This document shows, piece after piece, positions 1-5,440 of a stretch of 6,957 nt of DNA. The stretch's first letter is position 1, and each line of letters opens with the position of its first letter. Origin of the DNA: Fimbriimonadales bacterium (lineage in GTDB: Bacteria; Armatimonadota; Fimbriimonadia; Fimbriimonadales; GBS-DC); NCBI GenBank assembly GCA_026416065.1, contig JAOAFW010000289.1, positions 1 to 6,957 on the forward strand, given 5' to 3'. The notes below the pieces were generated by a model that made no database searches, was not told the DNA's origin, and saw nothing but the letters and a program-made list of their open reading frames with translations. The position numbers and the translations under genes are program-made.

Positions 1-551
1 AACTCACTCTCTCCCTCGTTCTGGAGCGATTGAGGAACTGCGCACTCAATCAACCAGTGCGAGTTTTGAGCGAAGAAGGCTTTCAGTGTGGTATAGTGCG
101 CAACAATCGCATCGCCTACTCGCCGAACCACGTTGCGGGAGGCAAGTAGATTAGGGTCGGCATAGCCGATCCCTACCCCGTGCAAGACGAATAGCGTAGC
201 TTCTTCCCACTTTGCTTGGCTCGAATCGCCCAGAACATTGATAAGACGAATATCCCCACTTCCTCGAAAATGTCCCTTGACTGAAAAGCCACCGTCTGGA
301 ATTCGGATGTCTAATCGTTCCTCACGAGCGCCGATGTCCACCGCCTCAACACCTGCTGCGCGTAGTGCCGCTACCATAATCACTTCAAGCGCGCCACCCA
401 CCACAAAACGGTTTTCGTAGATGGCAGTTGAAAATCGCCCCAGCAACTCCGTGAGAGCCGTTTCAATGTCATTCTTAAGTACGGTATCCTTCTCGCACTC
501 TTGCTTGAATTGCGTGAAAGCAGCGCGTTCGACAGCGAATGGTTCGGGCAC
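1..551 (-). CDS. Partial protein, N-terminal 183 codons; candidate PD-(D/E)xK nuclease-like fold
   Basis: Reading the minus strand from 551 gives an uninterrupted frame to the window edge, with no stop, so the C-terminus is missing. I chose the GTG at 551-549. The frame has a TAG stop a few codons upstream and no ATG before residue 59, and a TATCAT hexamer lies 6 nt before the GTG. The product is soluble-looking, with no signal peptide or membrane segment. Residues 1-75 look helical and include VVGGALEVIMVAALRAAG (about 50-67). Then comes RLDIRIPDGGFSVKG (79-93), a beta-hairpin-like stretch, followed by DIRLINVLGD (100-109) and ATLFVL (118-123). E56, D81 and S90-x-K92 are spaced like a PD-(D/E/S)xK nuclease active site, as in many type II restriction enzymes. 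I infer this from pattern alone and do not recognise a specific family. The reading frame is well supported; the function is speculative. The neighbour that could support a restriction role, such as a methyltransferase, would lie outside the window. Confidence 0.72.
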   Translation of the reverse strand, partial: MPEPFAVERAAFTQFKQECEKDTVLKNDIETALTELLGRFSTAIYENRFVVGGALEVIMVAALRAAGVEAVDIGAREERLDIRIPDGGFSVKGHFRGSGDIRLINVLGDSSQAKWEEATLFVLHGVGIGYADPNLLASRNVVRRVGDAIVAHYTTLKAFFAQNSHWLIECAVPQSLQNEGESE

Positions 552-557
552 AGCCGC

Positions 558-563
558 ATGATA
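558..563 (-). promoter_or_regulatory. Candidate -10 element of the minus-strand gene
   Basis: The hexamer TATCAT on the minus strand ends 6 nt before the GTG at 551. An RNA starting the usual 6 to 8 nt past the -10 box would begin at or almost at the start codon, giving a leaderless message. No TTGACA-like -35 is visible at 16-18 bp. An AGG further upstream is 12 nt from the GTG, too far for a good ribosome-binding site. Confidence 0.4.
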
Positions 564-580
564 CCTTATCTACGAGGTAT
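561..580. repeat. Short inverted repeat in the divergent intergenic region
   Basis: ATACCT (561-566) and AGGTAT (575-580) are perfect 6-bp arms around an 8-nt spacer. They sit in the middle of the 40-bp gap between the GTG at 551 and the gatC ATG at 592. The arms overlap both candidate -10 boxes, so the element could be a symmetric operator or simply a by-product of two facing promoters. The arms are short enough to occur by chance. Confidence 0.35.
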
Positions 581-583
581 ACT
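578..583 (+). promoter_or_regulatory. Candidate -10 element of gatCA
   Basis: TATACT matches TATAAT at five of six positions and ends 8 nt before the gatC ATG, so the predicted transcript would begin at or within a base or two of the start codon. The only Shine-Dalgarno-like string, GAGG at 574-577, is 14 nt from the ATG and would lie upstream of the inferred transcript. No convincing -35 is present. Confidence 0.45.
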
Positions 584-591
584 TCCCACCG

Positions 592-882
592 ATGGCACTC
601 ACCTTAGAGCAGATGCGGCACACGGCGAAGCTGGCGCGATTGGAGTTGAGCGACGAGCAGCTCACTGATTTGATGCACGCCATCAACGCGCTGATGGCGC
701 ATTTCGAACGCCTGCAGGCGTTGCCATTAGATGAGGTGGAGCCAACTTCCCATTCGTTCCCCGTGTATAACGCCTTTCGCGAGGATGTGGTCGGGGCAAC
801 GCTGCCGCGTGAGGCGGCGCTGGCGAATGCCCCCGAAGCGCGCGATGGACTGTTTATCGTACCCCGTATTGTGGAGGAGTAG
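592..882 (+). CDS. gatC: Aspartyl/glutamyl-tRNA amidotransferase subunit C
   Basis: This 96-residue protein has the usual GatC length. GatC is the small belt-like subunit that wraps GatA and stabilises the GatCAB complex, which converts Glu-tRNA(Gln) and/or Asp-tRNA(Asn) to Gln-tRNA(Gln)/Asn-tRNA(Asn) in the cytoplasm. The family pattern is visible: a helical N-terminus with HTAKLARLELSDEQL (about 10-24), a second helix through ALMAHFERLQAL (33-44), the LDEVEPTSH turn (46-54), an REDV motif (63-66) and the C-terminal FIVPRIVEE, which matches the typical F-x-VP-x-(V/I)(I/V)E ending. Its stop codon directly abuts the gatA start, and the last codons of gatC carry the gatA ribosome-binding site, so the two are almost certainly co-transcribed and translationally coupled. 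Confidence 0.95.
   Translation: MALTLEQMRHTAKLARLELSDEQLTDLMHAINALMAHFERLQALPLDEVEPTSHSFPVYNAFREDVVGATLPREAALANAPEARDGLFIVPRIVEE
873..879 (+). promoter_or_regulatory. Shine-Dalgarno of gatA inside the gatC 3' end
   Basis: GGAGGAG lies in the last gatC codons; its GGAGG core ends 5 nt before the gatA ATG at 883. It is a near-ideal Shine-Dalgarno. It fixes the gatA start and contrasts with its absence before gatC, mtnA and dnaX. Confidence 0.8.
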
Positions 883-2361
883 ATGAAGGAGCTGCTGACC
901 CTAAGCCTTGCCGAAATCAGCCAGAAGTTGCACCAGCGCGAGATCTCGGCGGTGGAGCTTGCCGAAGCGACCTTGACACACATCAGCGCGGTGGAGCCTC
1001 AGGTGCAAGCGTTCCTCACACCGACGCCTGAGCTGGCGTTGGAGATGGCGCAGCAGGCACAGGCGCGTCTGGACGCCGGCGAGCGCACCCCACTGCTGGG
1101 TGTGCCCGTTGCGCTGAAAGACAACCTCTGCACCGCGGGCGTGCGCACCACCTGCGCTTCCCGAATCTTGCATAACTTCGTCCCCCCCTATGACGCAACG
1201 GTCGTGAAACAGTTGCGCGAGGCGGGTGCCGTGTTCGTCGGCAAGCTCAACATGGACGAGTTCGCGATGGGGTCATCCACCGAGTTCTCGGCGTTCCACG
1301 TCACGCGCAACCCGTGGGATTTGGAGCGTGTGCCGGGTGGCTCGTCGGGTGGTTCGGCGGCAGCGGTCGCCGCACACATGGCGTATGCCACGCTCGGCTC
1401 CGACACGGGCGGCTCCATCCGACAGCCTGCCGCCTTCTGTGGGACGGTCGGACTCAAGCCCACCTATGGGCGCGTGAGTCGCTACGGACTCGTCGCCTAC
1501 GCCTCCTCGCTGGATCAAATCGGACCGCTCACCAAAACCGTCGAAGACTGCGCCATCGTGCTGAACGCTATCGTGGGCAAAGACCCCCACGATGCTACCA
1601 GCGTCGAACTGCCTGCGCCGGACTTCCGGGACGCGCTGATTGACGATATCAAGGGTATCCGGCTGGGCGTGCCAAAAGAATTTTTTGCGCAGGGCGTGCA
1701 GCCTGAAGTGGCGGAGACCGTGCAGAAGGCGATTGGGCTGCTGGAGTCGGTCGGGGCAGAGGTGCAGGAAGTCTCGCTGCCGATGGCAGAGCAGTCGCTA
1801 GCGATTTACTACATCCTTGCCCCGGCGGAGTGTTCCTCGAATCTGGCTCGTTACGACGGCGTGCGCTACGGCTTGCGCGTGGGCGCGGAGAAAGGGCATA
1901 TCGGGATGATGGAAGCCACCCGTGCTACGGGATTCGGCAAGGAAGTGATCCAGCGGATTATCATCGGCACCTACGCGCTCTCCTCGGGCTACTACGATGC
2001 GTTTTACCTGAAAGCGCAGAAGGGGCGCACACTGCTGCGCCAGCAGTTCGATTCGGTATTCCAGCAAGTGGACGCGCTGGTCTGCCCTACCACGCCCACA
2101 CCCGCTTTCAAAATCGGCGAGCTGGTGGACGACCCGCTGGCGATGAAGCTCGCTGATGTGTTGACAATCCCGGTGAACCTTGCCGGGCTGCCGGGCTTGA
2201 GCGTGCCGTGCGGCTTCGTGGACGGGTTGCCTGTCGGGTTGCAAATCATCGGCAAGCCGTTCGACGAGATGACCGTGCTGCGAGTCGGCTATACGTGGGA
2301 ACAGATAGCCTGCCTGCAGGATGAACTGCGCACGCCGCGCGGCTTAGGCGGCTTAGGCTGA
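883..2361 (+). CDS. gatA: Aspartyl/glutamyl-tRNA amidotransferase subunit A (amidase)
   Basis: This 492-residue amidase-signature enzyme is the glutaminase subunit of GatCAB. It hydrolyses glutamine and delivers ammonia to GatB, which amidates misacylated tRNA. The amidase Ser-cisSer-Lys triad is visible: K79 in VALKDN, S154 in GGSSGGSAAA and S178 in SDTGGSIRQPA. These are the same numbers as the well-studied Staphylococcus aureus GatA. The GLKPTYGRVSRYGLVAYASS stretch (190-209) and SSGYYDAFYLKAQKGRTL (about 367-384) are also typical of GatA and not of generic amidases. The start abuts the gatC stop and has a GGAGGAG ribosome-binding site. The C-terminus ends in two GLG units made by a 9-bp tandem repeat, slightly extending the tail into the convergent mtnA gene. 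gatB is not in the window, as is common when the operon is split. Confidence 0.97.
   Translation: MKELLTLSLAEISQKLHQREISAVELAEATLTHISAVEPQVQAFLTPTPELALEMAQQAQARLDAGERTPLLGVPVALKDNLCTAGVRTTCASRILHNFVPPYDATVVKQLREAGAVFVGKLNMDEFAMGSSTEFSAFHVTRNPWDLERVPGGSSGGSAAAVAAHMAYATLGSDTGGSIRQPAAFCGTVGLKPTYGRVSRYGLVAYASSLDQIGPLTKTVEDCAIVLNAIVGKDPHDATSVELPAPDFRDALIDDIKGIRLGVPKEFFAQGVQPEVAETVQKAIGLLESVGAEVQEVSLPMAEQSLAIYYILAPAECSSNLARYDGVRYGLRVGAEKGHIGMMEATRATGFGKEVIQRIIIGTYALSSGYYDAFYLKAQKGRTLLRQQFDSVFQQVDALVCPTTPTPAFKIGELVDDPLAMKLADVLTIPVNLAGLPGLSVPCGFVDGLPVGLQIIGKPFDEMTVLRVGYTWEQIACLQDELRTPRGLGGLG
2341..2358. repeat. Tandem 9-bp duplication at the gatA/mtnA junction
   Basis: GGCTTAGGC occurs twice back to back (2341-2349 and 2350-2358). 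On the plus strand it encodes the last six gatA residues, GLGGLG, before TGA. On the minus strand each copy carries a TAA in the mtnA frame: the first met, at 2355-2353, ends mtnA, and the second, at 2346-2344, lies in frame just beyond it. Confidence 0.85.
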
Positions 2362-3375
2362 GTTTTCGAACCGATACGGCGGGCGATAGACGCCTTTCTC
2401 GGTGATAATCGCCGCGATGAGTGTGGCGGGCGTCACATCGAACGCGGGGTTCAGCGCGGGCGCGCCGGTAGGCGCAACTTGCAACCCACCGATGTGCGTC
2501 AGCTCCGAGGCGTCGCGGTACTCTATGGGGATTGCGGCGCCGTCCACCGTCGCCGGGTCGATGGTCGACTCGGGCGCGGCGATGTAGAAGGGTATGCCGT
2601 GATAGCGCGCCAGCACGGCGAGGGTGTAGGTGCCTATCTTGTTAGCGGTGTCGCCGTTGGCGGCGATGCGGTCTGCCCCTGCGATGACGGCGTCCACCTT
2701 GCCCTGCGCCATCAACGTTCCCGCTGCGCCGTCGGCAATCACTTCGAAGGGGATACCCTCCTGCAGCAGTTCCCACGCGGTGAGTTTCAGCCCCTGCATG
2801 CGCGGGCGCGTTTCGCAGGCGTACACGTGGCGCAGTTTGCTCTGAGCATAGGCGACGCGGATAATGCCCAGCGCAGTACCGATTCCTCCCGTCGCCAGTG
2901 CGCCCGTGTTGCAAATAGTCATCACGCGCGCGTTGTCGGGAAGCAGTTCCGCGCCCTGTTCTCCCATCGCGCGGTCGGCTTCGTAGTCTTCGCGCTGGAT
3001 GGCTTCCGCTTCGGCGAGCAGGCGCGTGCGCGCTTCGTCGGGCGTCTGGCTCCGAGCGACGACCTGCTGCATCCGTTCAATCGCGCCGAACAGGTTCACC
3101 GCCGTGGGGCGCGTCTGGGCGAACGCCGCGCACACCGCGCCGAACGCCGTGCGGAAGGCATCCATCGTCGTCCCCTGAATCTGATGCGCCGCTAACACCA
3201 GCCCGTATGCCGCCGCGATGCCGATAGCGGGCGCGCCGCGCACCTTCATCTCCCGGATCGCCTCCGCAACCCCGCGCCAGTCGTCGAACTCCTCAATCAC
3301 CACTCGTGCGGGCAGCTGCGTCTGATCGAGAATCGCCACAACGCCCTCGCGCCACGCCACTGGTTGTACTTTCAT
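2353..3375 (-). CDS. mtnA: S-methyl-5-thioribose-1-phosphate isomerase
   Basis: This 340-residue protein is a full-length MtnA (eIF2B-alpha/beta/delta-like fold), a cytoplasmic enzyme. It isomerises methylthioribose-1-phosphate to methylthioribulose-1-phosphate in methionine salvage. Visible motifs are VRGAPAIGIAAAYG (45-58) at the substrate phosphate site, TICNTG with the catalytic cysteine C155 (153-158), ACETRPRMQG (186-195), GADRIAANGDTANKIGT with the catalytic aspartate D235 (233-249), and the C-terminal TEKGVYRPPY (325-334). The ATG at 3375-3373 gives the family-typical N-terminus (MKVQPVAWREG). The frame stays open for 101 codons upstream, but that segment is antisense to dnaX and has no MtnA character. 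There is no clear Shine-Dalgarno; a TATCCT lies 8 nt before the ATG. The gene is divergent from dnaX (82-bp gap) and overlaps the gatA 3' end by 9 bp. Close paralogues include ribose-1,5-bisphosphate isomerases and 5-deoxyribose salvage enzymes, but length and motifs fit MtnA. Confidence 0.95.
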   Translation of the reverse strand: MKVQPVAWREGVVAILDQTQLPARVVIEEFDDWRGVAEAIREMKVRGAPAIGIAAAYGLVLAAHQIQGTTMDAFRTAFGAVCAAFAQTRPTAVNLFGAIERMQQVVARSQTPDEARTRLLAEAEAIQREDYEADRAMGEQGAELLPDNARVMTICNTGALATGGIGTALGIIRVAYAQSKLRHVYACETRPRMQGLKLTAWELLQEGIPFEVIADGAAGTLMAQGKVDAVIAGADRIAANGDTANKIGTYTLAVLARYHGIPFYIAAPESTIDPATVDGAAIPIEYRDASELTHIGGLQVAPTGAPALNPAFDVTPATLIAAIITEKGVYRPPYRFENSA

Positions 3376-3383
3376 CTCTGAAT

Positions 3384-3389
3384 AGGATA
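3384..3389 (-). promoter_or_regulatory. Candidate -10 element of mtnA
   Basis: TATCCT on the minus strand ends 8 nt before the mtnA ATG, the same geometry as gatC. It implies an mRNA starting at or next to the start codon. No -35 of quality is visible. Confidence 0.4.
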
Positions 3390-3421
3390 CCTGACCGAGC
3401 AAGACGGGAGTCTGTAGTGAG

Positions 3422-3451
3422 GAGACAGCGCGAATACAGAACAGGTACAAT
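3422..3451 (+). promoter_or_regulatory. Candidate promoter of dnaX
   Basis: GAGACA (3422-3427, four of six matches to TTGACA) is followed after 18 bp by TACAAT (3446-3451, five of six matches to TATAAT). The -10 box ends 6 nt before the dnaX GTG, so the expected start site coincides with the start codon. No Shine-Dalgarno lies between. It shares the 82-bp divergent region with the mtnA promoter. Confidence 0.5.
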
Positions 3452-3457
3452 TTCGTC

Positions 3458-5098
3458 GTGGCGTATATCAGCCTGTATCGCAAATATCGAGCGCAGACCT
3501 TCGATGAGTTGATGGGGCAATCGCATGTAACAGTGACCTTGCGGAACGCGATCCAGCAAGGGCGGTTGGCGCATGCGTATCTGTTCTGTGGTCCGCGTGG
3601 AACGGGCAAGACCTCTACAGCGCGCCTGTTGGCGAAAGCCCTCAACTGCGAGCAAGGACCGACGCCCAATCCGTGCAACCAGTGTCGTTTTTGTCTCTCG
3701 ATTCAGACAGGCAGCTGCGTTGATGTGGTCGAGATGGACGCTGCGTCCGAGACCAGTATCGAGGATGTGCGCACCTCGATTATCGAGAACGCCAAATACC
3801 CCCCGATGGAGGCGCGCTACAAGATTTACATTATCGACGAGGTGCATGACCTCTCGGCGAAGGCGTTCGACGCACTGTTGAAAACCATCGAGGAGCCACC
3901 CCCGCATGTGATTTTCGTTCTGGCGACGACCGAGTTTCATCGCGTGCCCCCGACGATACGCTCACGCTGCCAGCGATTCGACTTCCACAGGGGCACGATT
4001 GCTGACATCGCCAAACGTCTACAGCAGGTGCTGGACAACGAGGGATTTCGGGCGGAGCCAGCAGCGTTGCACCTTGTGGCGCGCGCAGCAGATGGCTCAT
4101 GGCGCGACGCGCTCACCGCCTTAGAGCAGGTCATCGCCTTCAGCGAGGACGGTGTGATTACCCCTCAAACGGTGTACAACGCGCTCGGGATGCTGGAAGA
4201 CGAGACCCTGATGCAGCTTACTGACGCGCTCCTTGACCACGATGCGGGCAAAGCGCTCAACTTGCTCGACGGGCAAATGCTGCTGGGGCGCGAACCACGG
4301 GTGTTCGCCGAGTCGCTTATCCAGCACTGGCGGATGTTGATTCAGGCGGCTTTGCACGCGCAGGACAGGGCAGGCATGTATGACCCGACCCAATGGAGCG
4401 CGATGATCGAGCAGGCGCGTCGGGCAGGCGTGCCCCGTCTGCTGAGCTGGTGGGAGCGAATGGCGGGCGCGCTGAGTGAGATGCGCAGCTCGGGCTCACC
4501 CCGCGCCATTCTGGAACTCTACCTGCTGATGTTCGCCAGCGAGACGCCCGCGATGCAGGCTGGTGCGCCCTATCCGCCGCAGACGCAGGCGGCGCCGATC
4601 TCTGTCCCTCAAGCCAAGTCCCCGTCGCCCGTGCCAGCGCCCCCCGCAGAAGCAACGCCCACGCCTTCCCCTGCTGAGAGCGCGACGGTACACCCGCAGC
4701 CGACCGCTCCTGAGGACGACGGCGTGAACCCTGCCTATGCGAACCAGCTCTGGCAACAGAAGGCGGAAGAACTCATTCAGCGCAGCCCGGCTGGAGGAAT
4801 GCATCTGCGCGGCTCGCGCGTGGCAGTCGAGAACGGAGTGATTCGCCTCATCCTTGCCAGCCAGATGGCTTACGAATTCTTCAAACAAAACGCGCGTCGC
4901 GAACAGAACCTGGTTCAGGCAGCACGCGCTGCACTGGGTATGCCAAACGCTCCGGTGAGACTCGAATACTCCAACGATCCCCCTTCCCAAGAACCACCCC
5001 CGCCGCCTGTGGTTGAGTCCCGTCCCTTGGAAGGCGAGGAACTCATCGAGGCGATTAATCAGACCTTTAACGGGTACGAGGTGGAACCTGAGGCATAA
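3458..5098 (+). CDS. dnaX: DNA polymerase III subunit tau/gamma (clamp loader ATPase)
   Basis: This 546-residue protein is the AAA+ motor of the clamp loader, which opens the beta clamp and loads it on primed DNA. The GTG start gives the family N-terminus MAYISLYRKYRAQTFDELMGQ. Domain I has Walker A GPRGTGKT (45-52), zinc-module cysteines C64, C73, C76 and C79, Walker B IIDEVH (125-130), sensor 1 LATTE (155-159), the SRC arginine-finger motif (169-171) and sensor 2 GSWRDA with R216 (213-218). The helical oligomerisation domain extends to about 360. A proline/alanine-rich linker (about 363-419) leads to a small folded-looking C-terminal segment (425-506, with HLRGSRVAVENGVIRLILAS), a second polyproline stretch (511-517) and a short acidic helical tail. 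I see no A-rich slippery sequence that would produce a separate gamma form. The gene is read divergently from mtnA and probably leaderless. Confidence 0.97.
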   Translation: MAYISLYRKYRAQTFDELMGQSHVTVTLRNAIQQGRLAHAYLFCGPRGTGKTSTARLLAKALNCEQGPTPNPCNQCRFCLSIQTGSCVDVVEMDAASETSIEDVRTSIIENAKYPPMEARYKIYIIDEVHDLSAKAFDALLKTIEEPPPHVIFVLATTEFHRVPPTIRSRCQRFDFHRGTIADIAKRLQQVLDNEGFRAEPAALHLVARAADGSWRDALTALEQVIAFSEDGVITPQTVYNALGMLEDETLMQLTDALLDHDAGKALNLLDGQMLLGREPRVFAESLIQHWRMLIQAALHAQDRAGMYDPTQWSAMIEQARRAGVPRLLSWWERMAGALSEMRSSGSPRAILELYLLMFASETPAMQAGAPYPPQTQAAPISVPQAKSPSPVPAPPAEATPTPSPAESATVHPQPTAPEDDGVNPAYANQLWQQKAEELIQRSPAGGMHLRGSRVAVENGVIRLILASQMAYEFFKQNARREQNLVQAARAALGMPNAPVRLEYSNDPPSQEPPPPPVVESRPLEGEELIEAINQTFNGYEVEPEA

Positions 5099-5161
5099 AA
5101 AGTCTCCGCAAAGCGGCACCCGCTTGAAATCGCTCACGCAAATTTGAAACCGTGCTAAAAC

Positions 5162-5237
5162 AGGATTCCTTACTTCGCTCGGAAGGGCAAGGCTTTTCCG
5201 AGAGGGACAGTTGCATTCCGAGCAAAGCGAGGGACCT
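5162..5237. repeat. Imperfect palindromic intergenic repeat
   Basis: The left arm (5162-5190), containing TTCGCTCGGAAGGGCAA, is an imperfect inverted copy of the right arm (5211-5237), containing TTGCATTCCGAGCAAAGCGA. The best-paired core is GCTCGGAA (5177-5184) with TTCCGAGC (5216-5223). A third copy of the core, TTCCGAG, lies between them at 5196-5202 and can form an alternative 7-bp hairpin with 5178-5184. The arms resemble the dispersed intergenic palindromes of the form 'GGATTCCTCGCTTCGCTCGGAATGACA' type (only partly spelled here) that I recall from many bacterial genomes. The mismatches suggest an old, decaying copy. Confidence 0.6.
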
Positions 5238-5290
5238 GAGCTCGGCACGGGCCACATCCAATACCAATCGTCCGAGCAAACGCCGCGATG

Positions 5291-5351
5291 TCGTCGGCGG
5301 GACGCCAACGCTACGGAGGCATAGCGCGTAGCGTCGGCGTCCCGCCGACGA
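5291..5351. repeat. Long near-perfect hairpin element
   Basis: TCGTCGGCGGGACGCC (5291-5306) and GGCGTCCCGCCGACGA (5336-5351) are perfect 16-bp inverted arms. After one A/C mismatch (5307/5335), the stem continues for 8 bp: ACGCTACG (5308-5315) with CGTAGCGT (5327-5334). An 11-nt loop (5316-5326) closes it. A 25-position stem with one mismatch is far beyond chance. There is no following T-run, so it is not a standard terminator. It most likely belongs to a REP-like or MITE-like dispersed family, or forms a processing or termination hairpin between dnaX and the next gene. Confidence 0.85.
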
Positions 5352-5373
5352 TTGCGCCACTTGAAACGCCGAC

Positions 5374-5382
5374 TGGTATAAG
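5374..5382 (+). promoter_or_regulatory. Possible extended -10 promoter for the 5441 gene
   Basis: TGGTATAAG contains a TGN extension followed by TATAAG (5377-5382, five of six matches to TATAAT). The nearby TTGAAA at 5361-5366 is only 10 bp upstream, too close to act as its -35. The transcript would carry a leader of about 50 nt that includes the Shine-Dalgarno at 5429. Confidence 0.35.
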
Positions 5383-5428
5383 ACGCTTCTTTGCAGGAAT
5401 CTTCACCATGTCGCCGAACTCCTCCCAC

Positions 5429-5434
5429 GAGGTG
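5429..5434 (+). promoter_or_regulatory. Shine-Dalgarno deciding the start at 5441
   Basis: GAGGTG ends 6 nt before the ATG at 5441, an ordinary strong site. It favours this ATG over the in-frame ATGs at 5288 and 5408, neither of which has a comparable site. Confidence 0.7.
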
Positions 5435-5440
5435 AACTCT

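Larger units (their letters stand above)
5099..5440. other. Intergenic region with two palindromic repeats and a promoter
   Basis: This 342-bp stretch between dnaX and the next gene holds two unrelated palindromic elements (5162-5237 and 5291-5351), a possible extended -10 promoter (5374-5382) and the ribosome-binding site of the 5441 gene. Just after dnaX there is a small CCGC-AAA-GCGG hairpin (5106-5116) without a T-run, so I do not call it a terminator. Open frames crossing the region do not look like protein. The frame open from 5288 starts inside the second palindrome. Confidence 0.7.

Noticed and set aside
557..559. ATG at 559 as start of the minus-strand gene
   Set aside because: It is in a different frame from the long open reading frame and meets a stop early; the GTG at 551 fits the open frame.
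570..983. 137-residue minus-strand frame antisense to gatC
   Set aside because: Serine-rich shadow of a well-supported gatC/gatA coding region with no promoter or ribosome-binding site.
2479..3195. 238-residue plus-strand open frame antisense to mtnA
   Set aside because: Lies wholly inside mtnA, which has clear catalytic motifs; Arg/His-rich composition is that of a GC-rich shadow frame.
2353..3678. 441-residue minus-strand frame extending mtnA upstream
   Set aside because: The first 101 codons are antisense to dnaX and its promoter, show no MtnA similarity, and the ATG at 3375 gives the family N-terminus.
4640..4645. C6 run in the dnaX linker as a programmed frameshift site
   Set aside because: Short C runs are weak slippery sequences, and I see no supporting downstream stop-and-stem arrangement.
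5106..5116. CCGC-AAA-GCGG hairpin after dnaX as a rho-independent terminator
   Set aside because: Only a 4-bp stem and no T-run follows.
4496..5428. 310-residue minus-strand open frame over the dnaX 3' half and the intergenic region
   Set aside because: Arginine-rich low-complexity translation typical of a shadow of the proline/alanine-rich plus-strand coding sequence; no recognisable domain.
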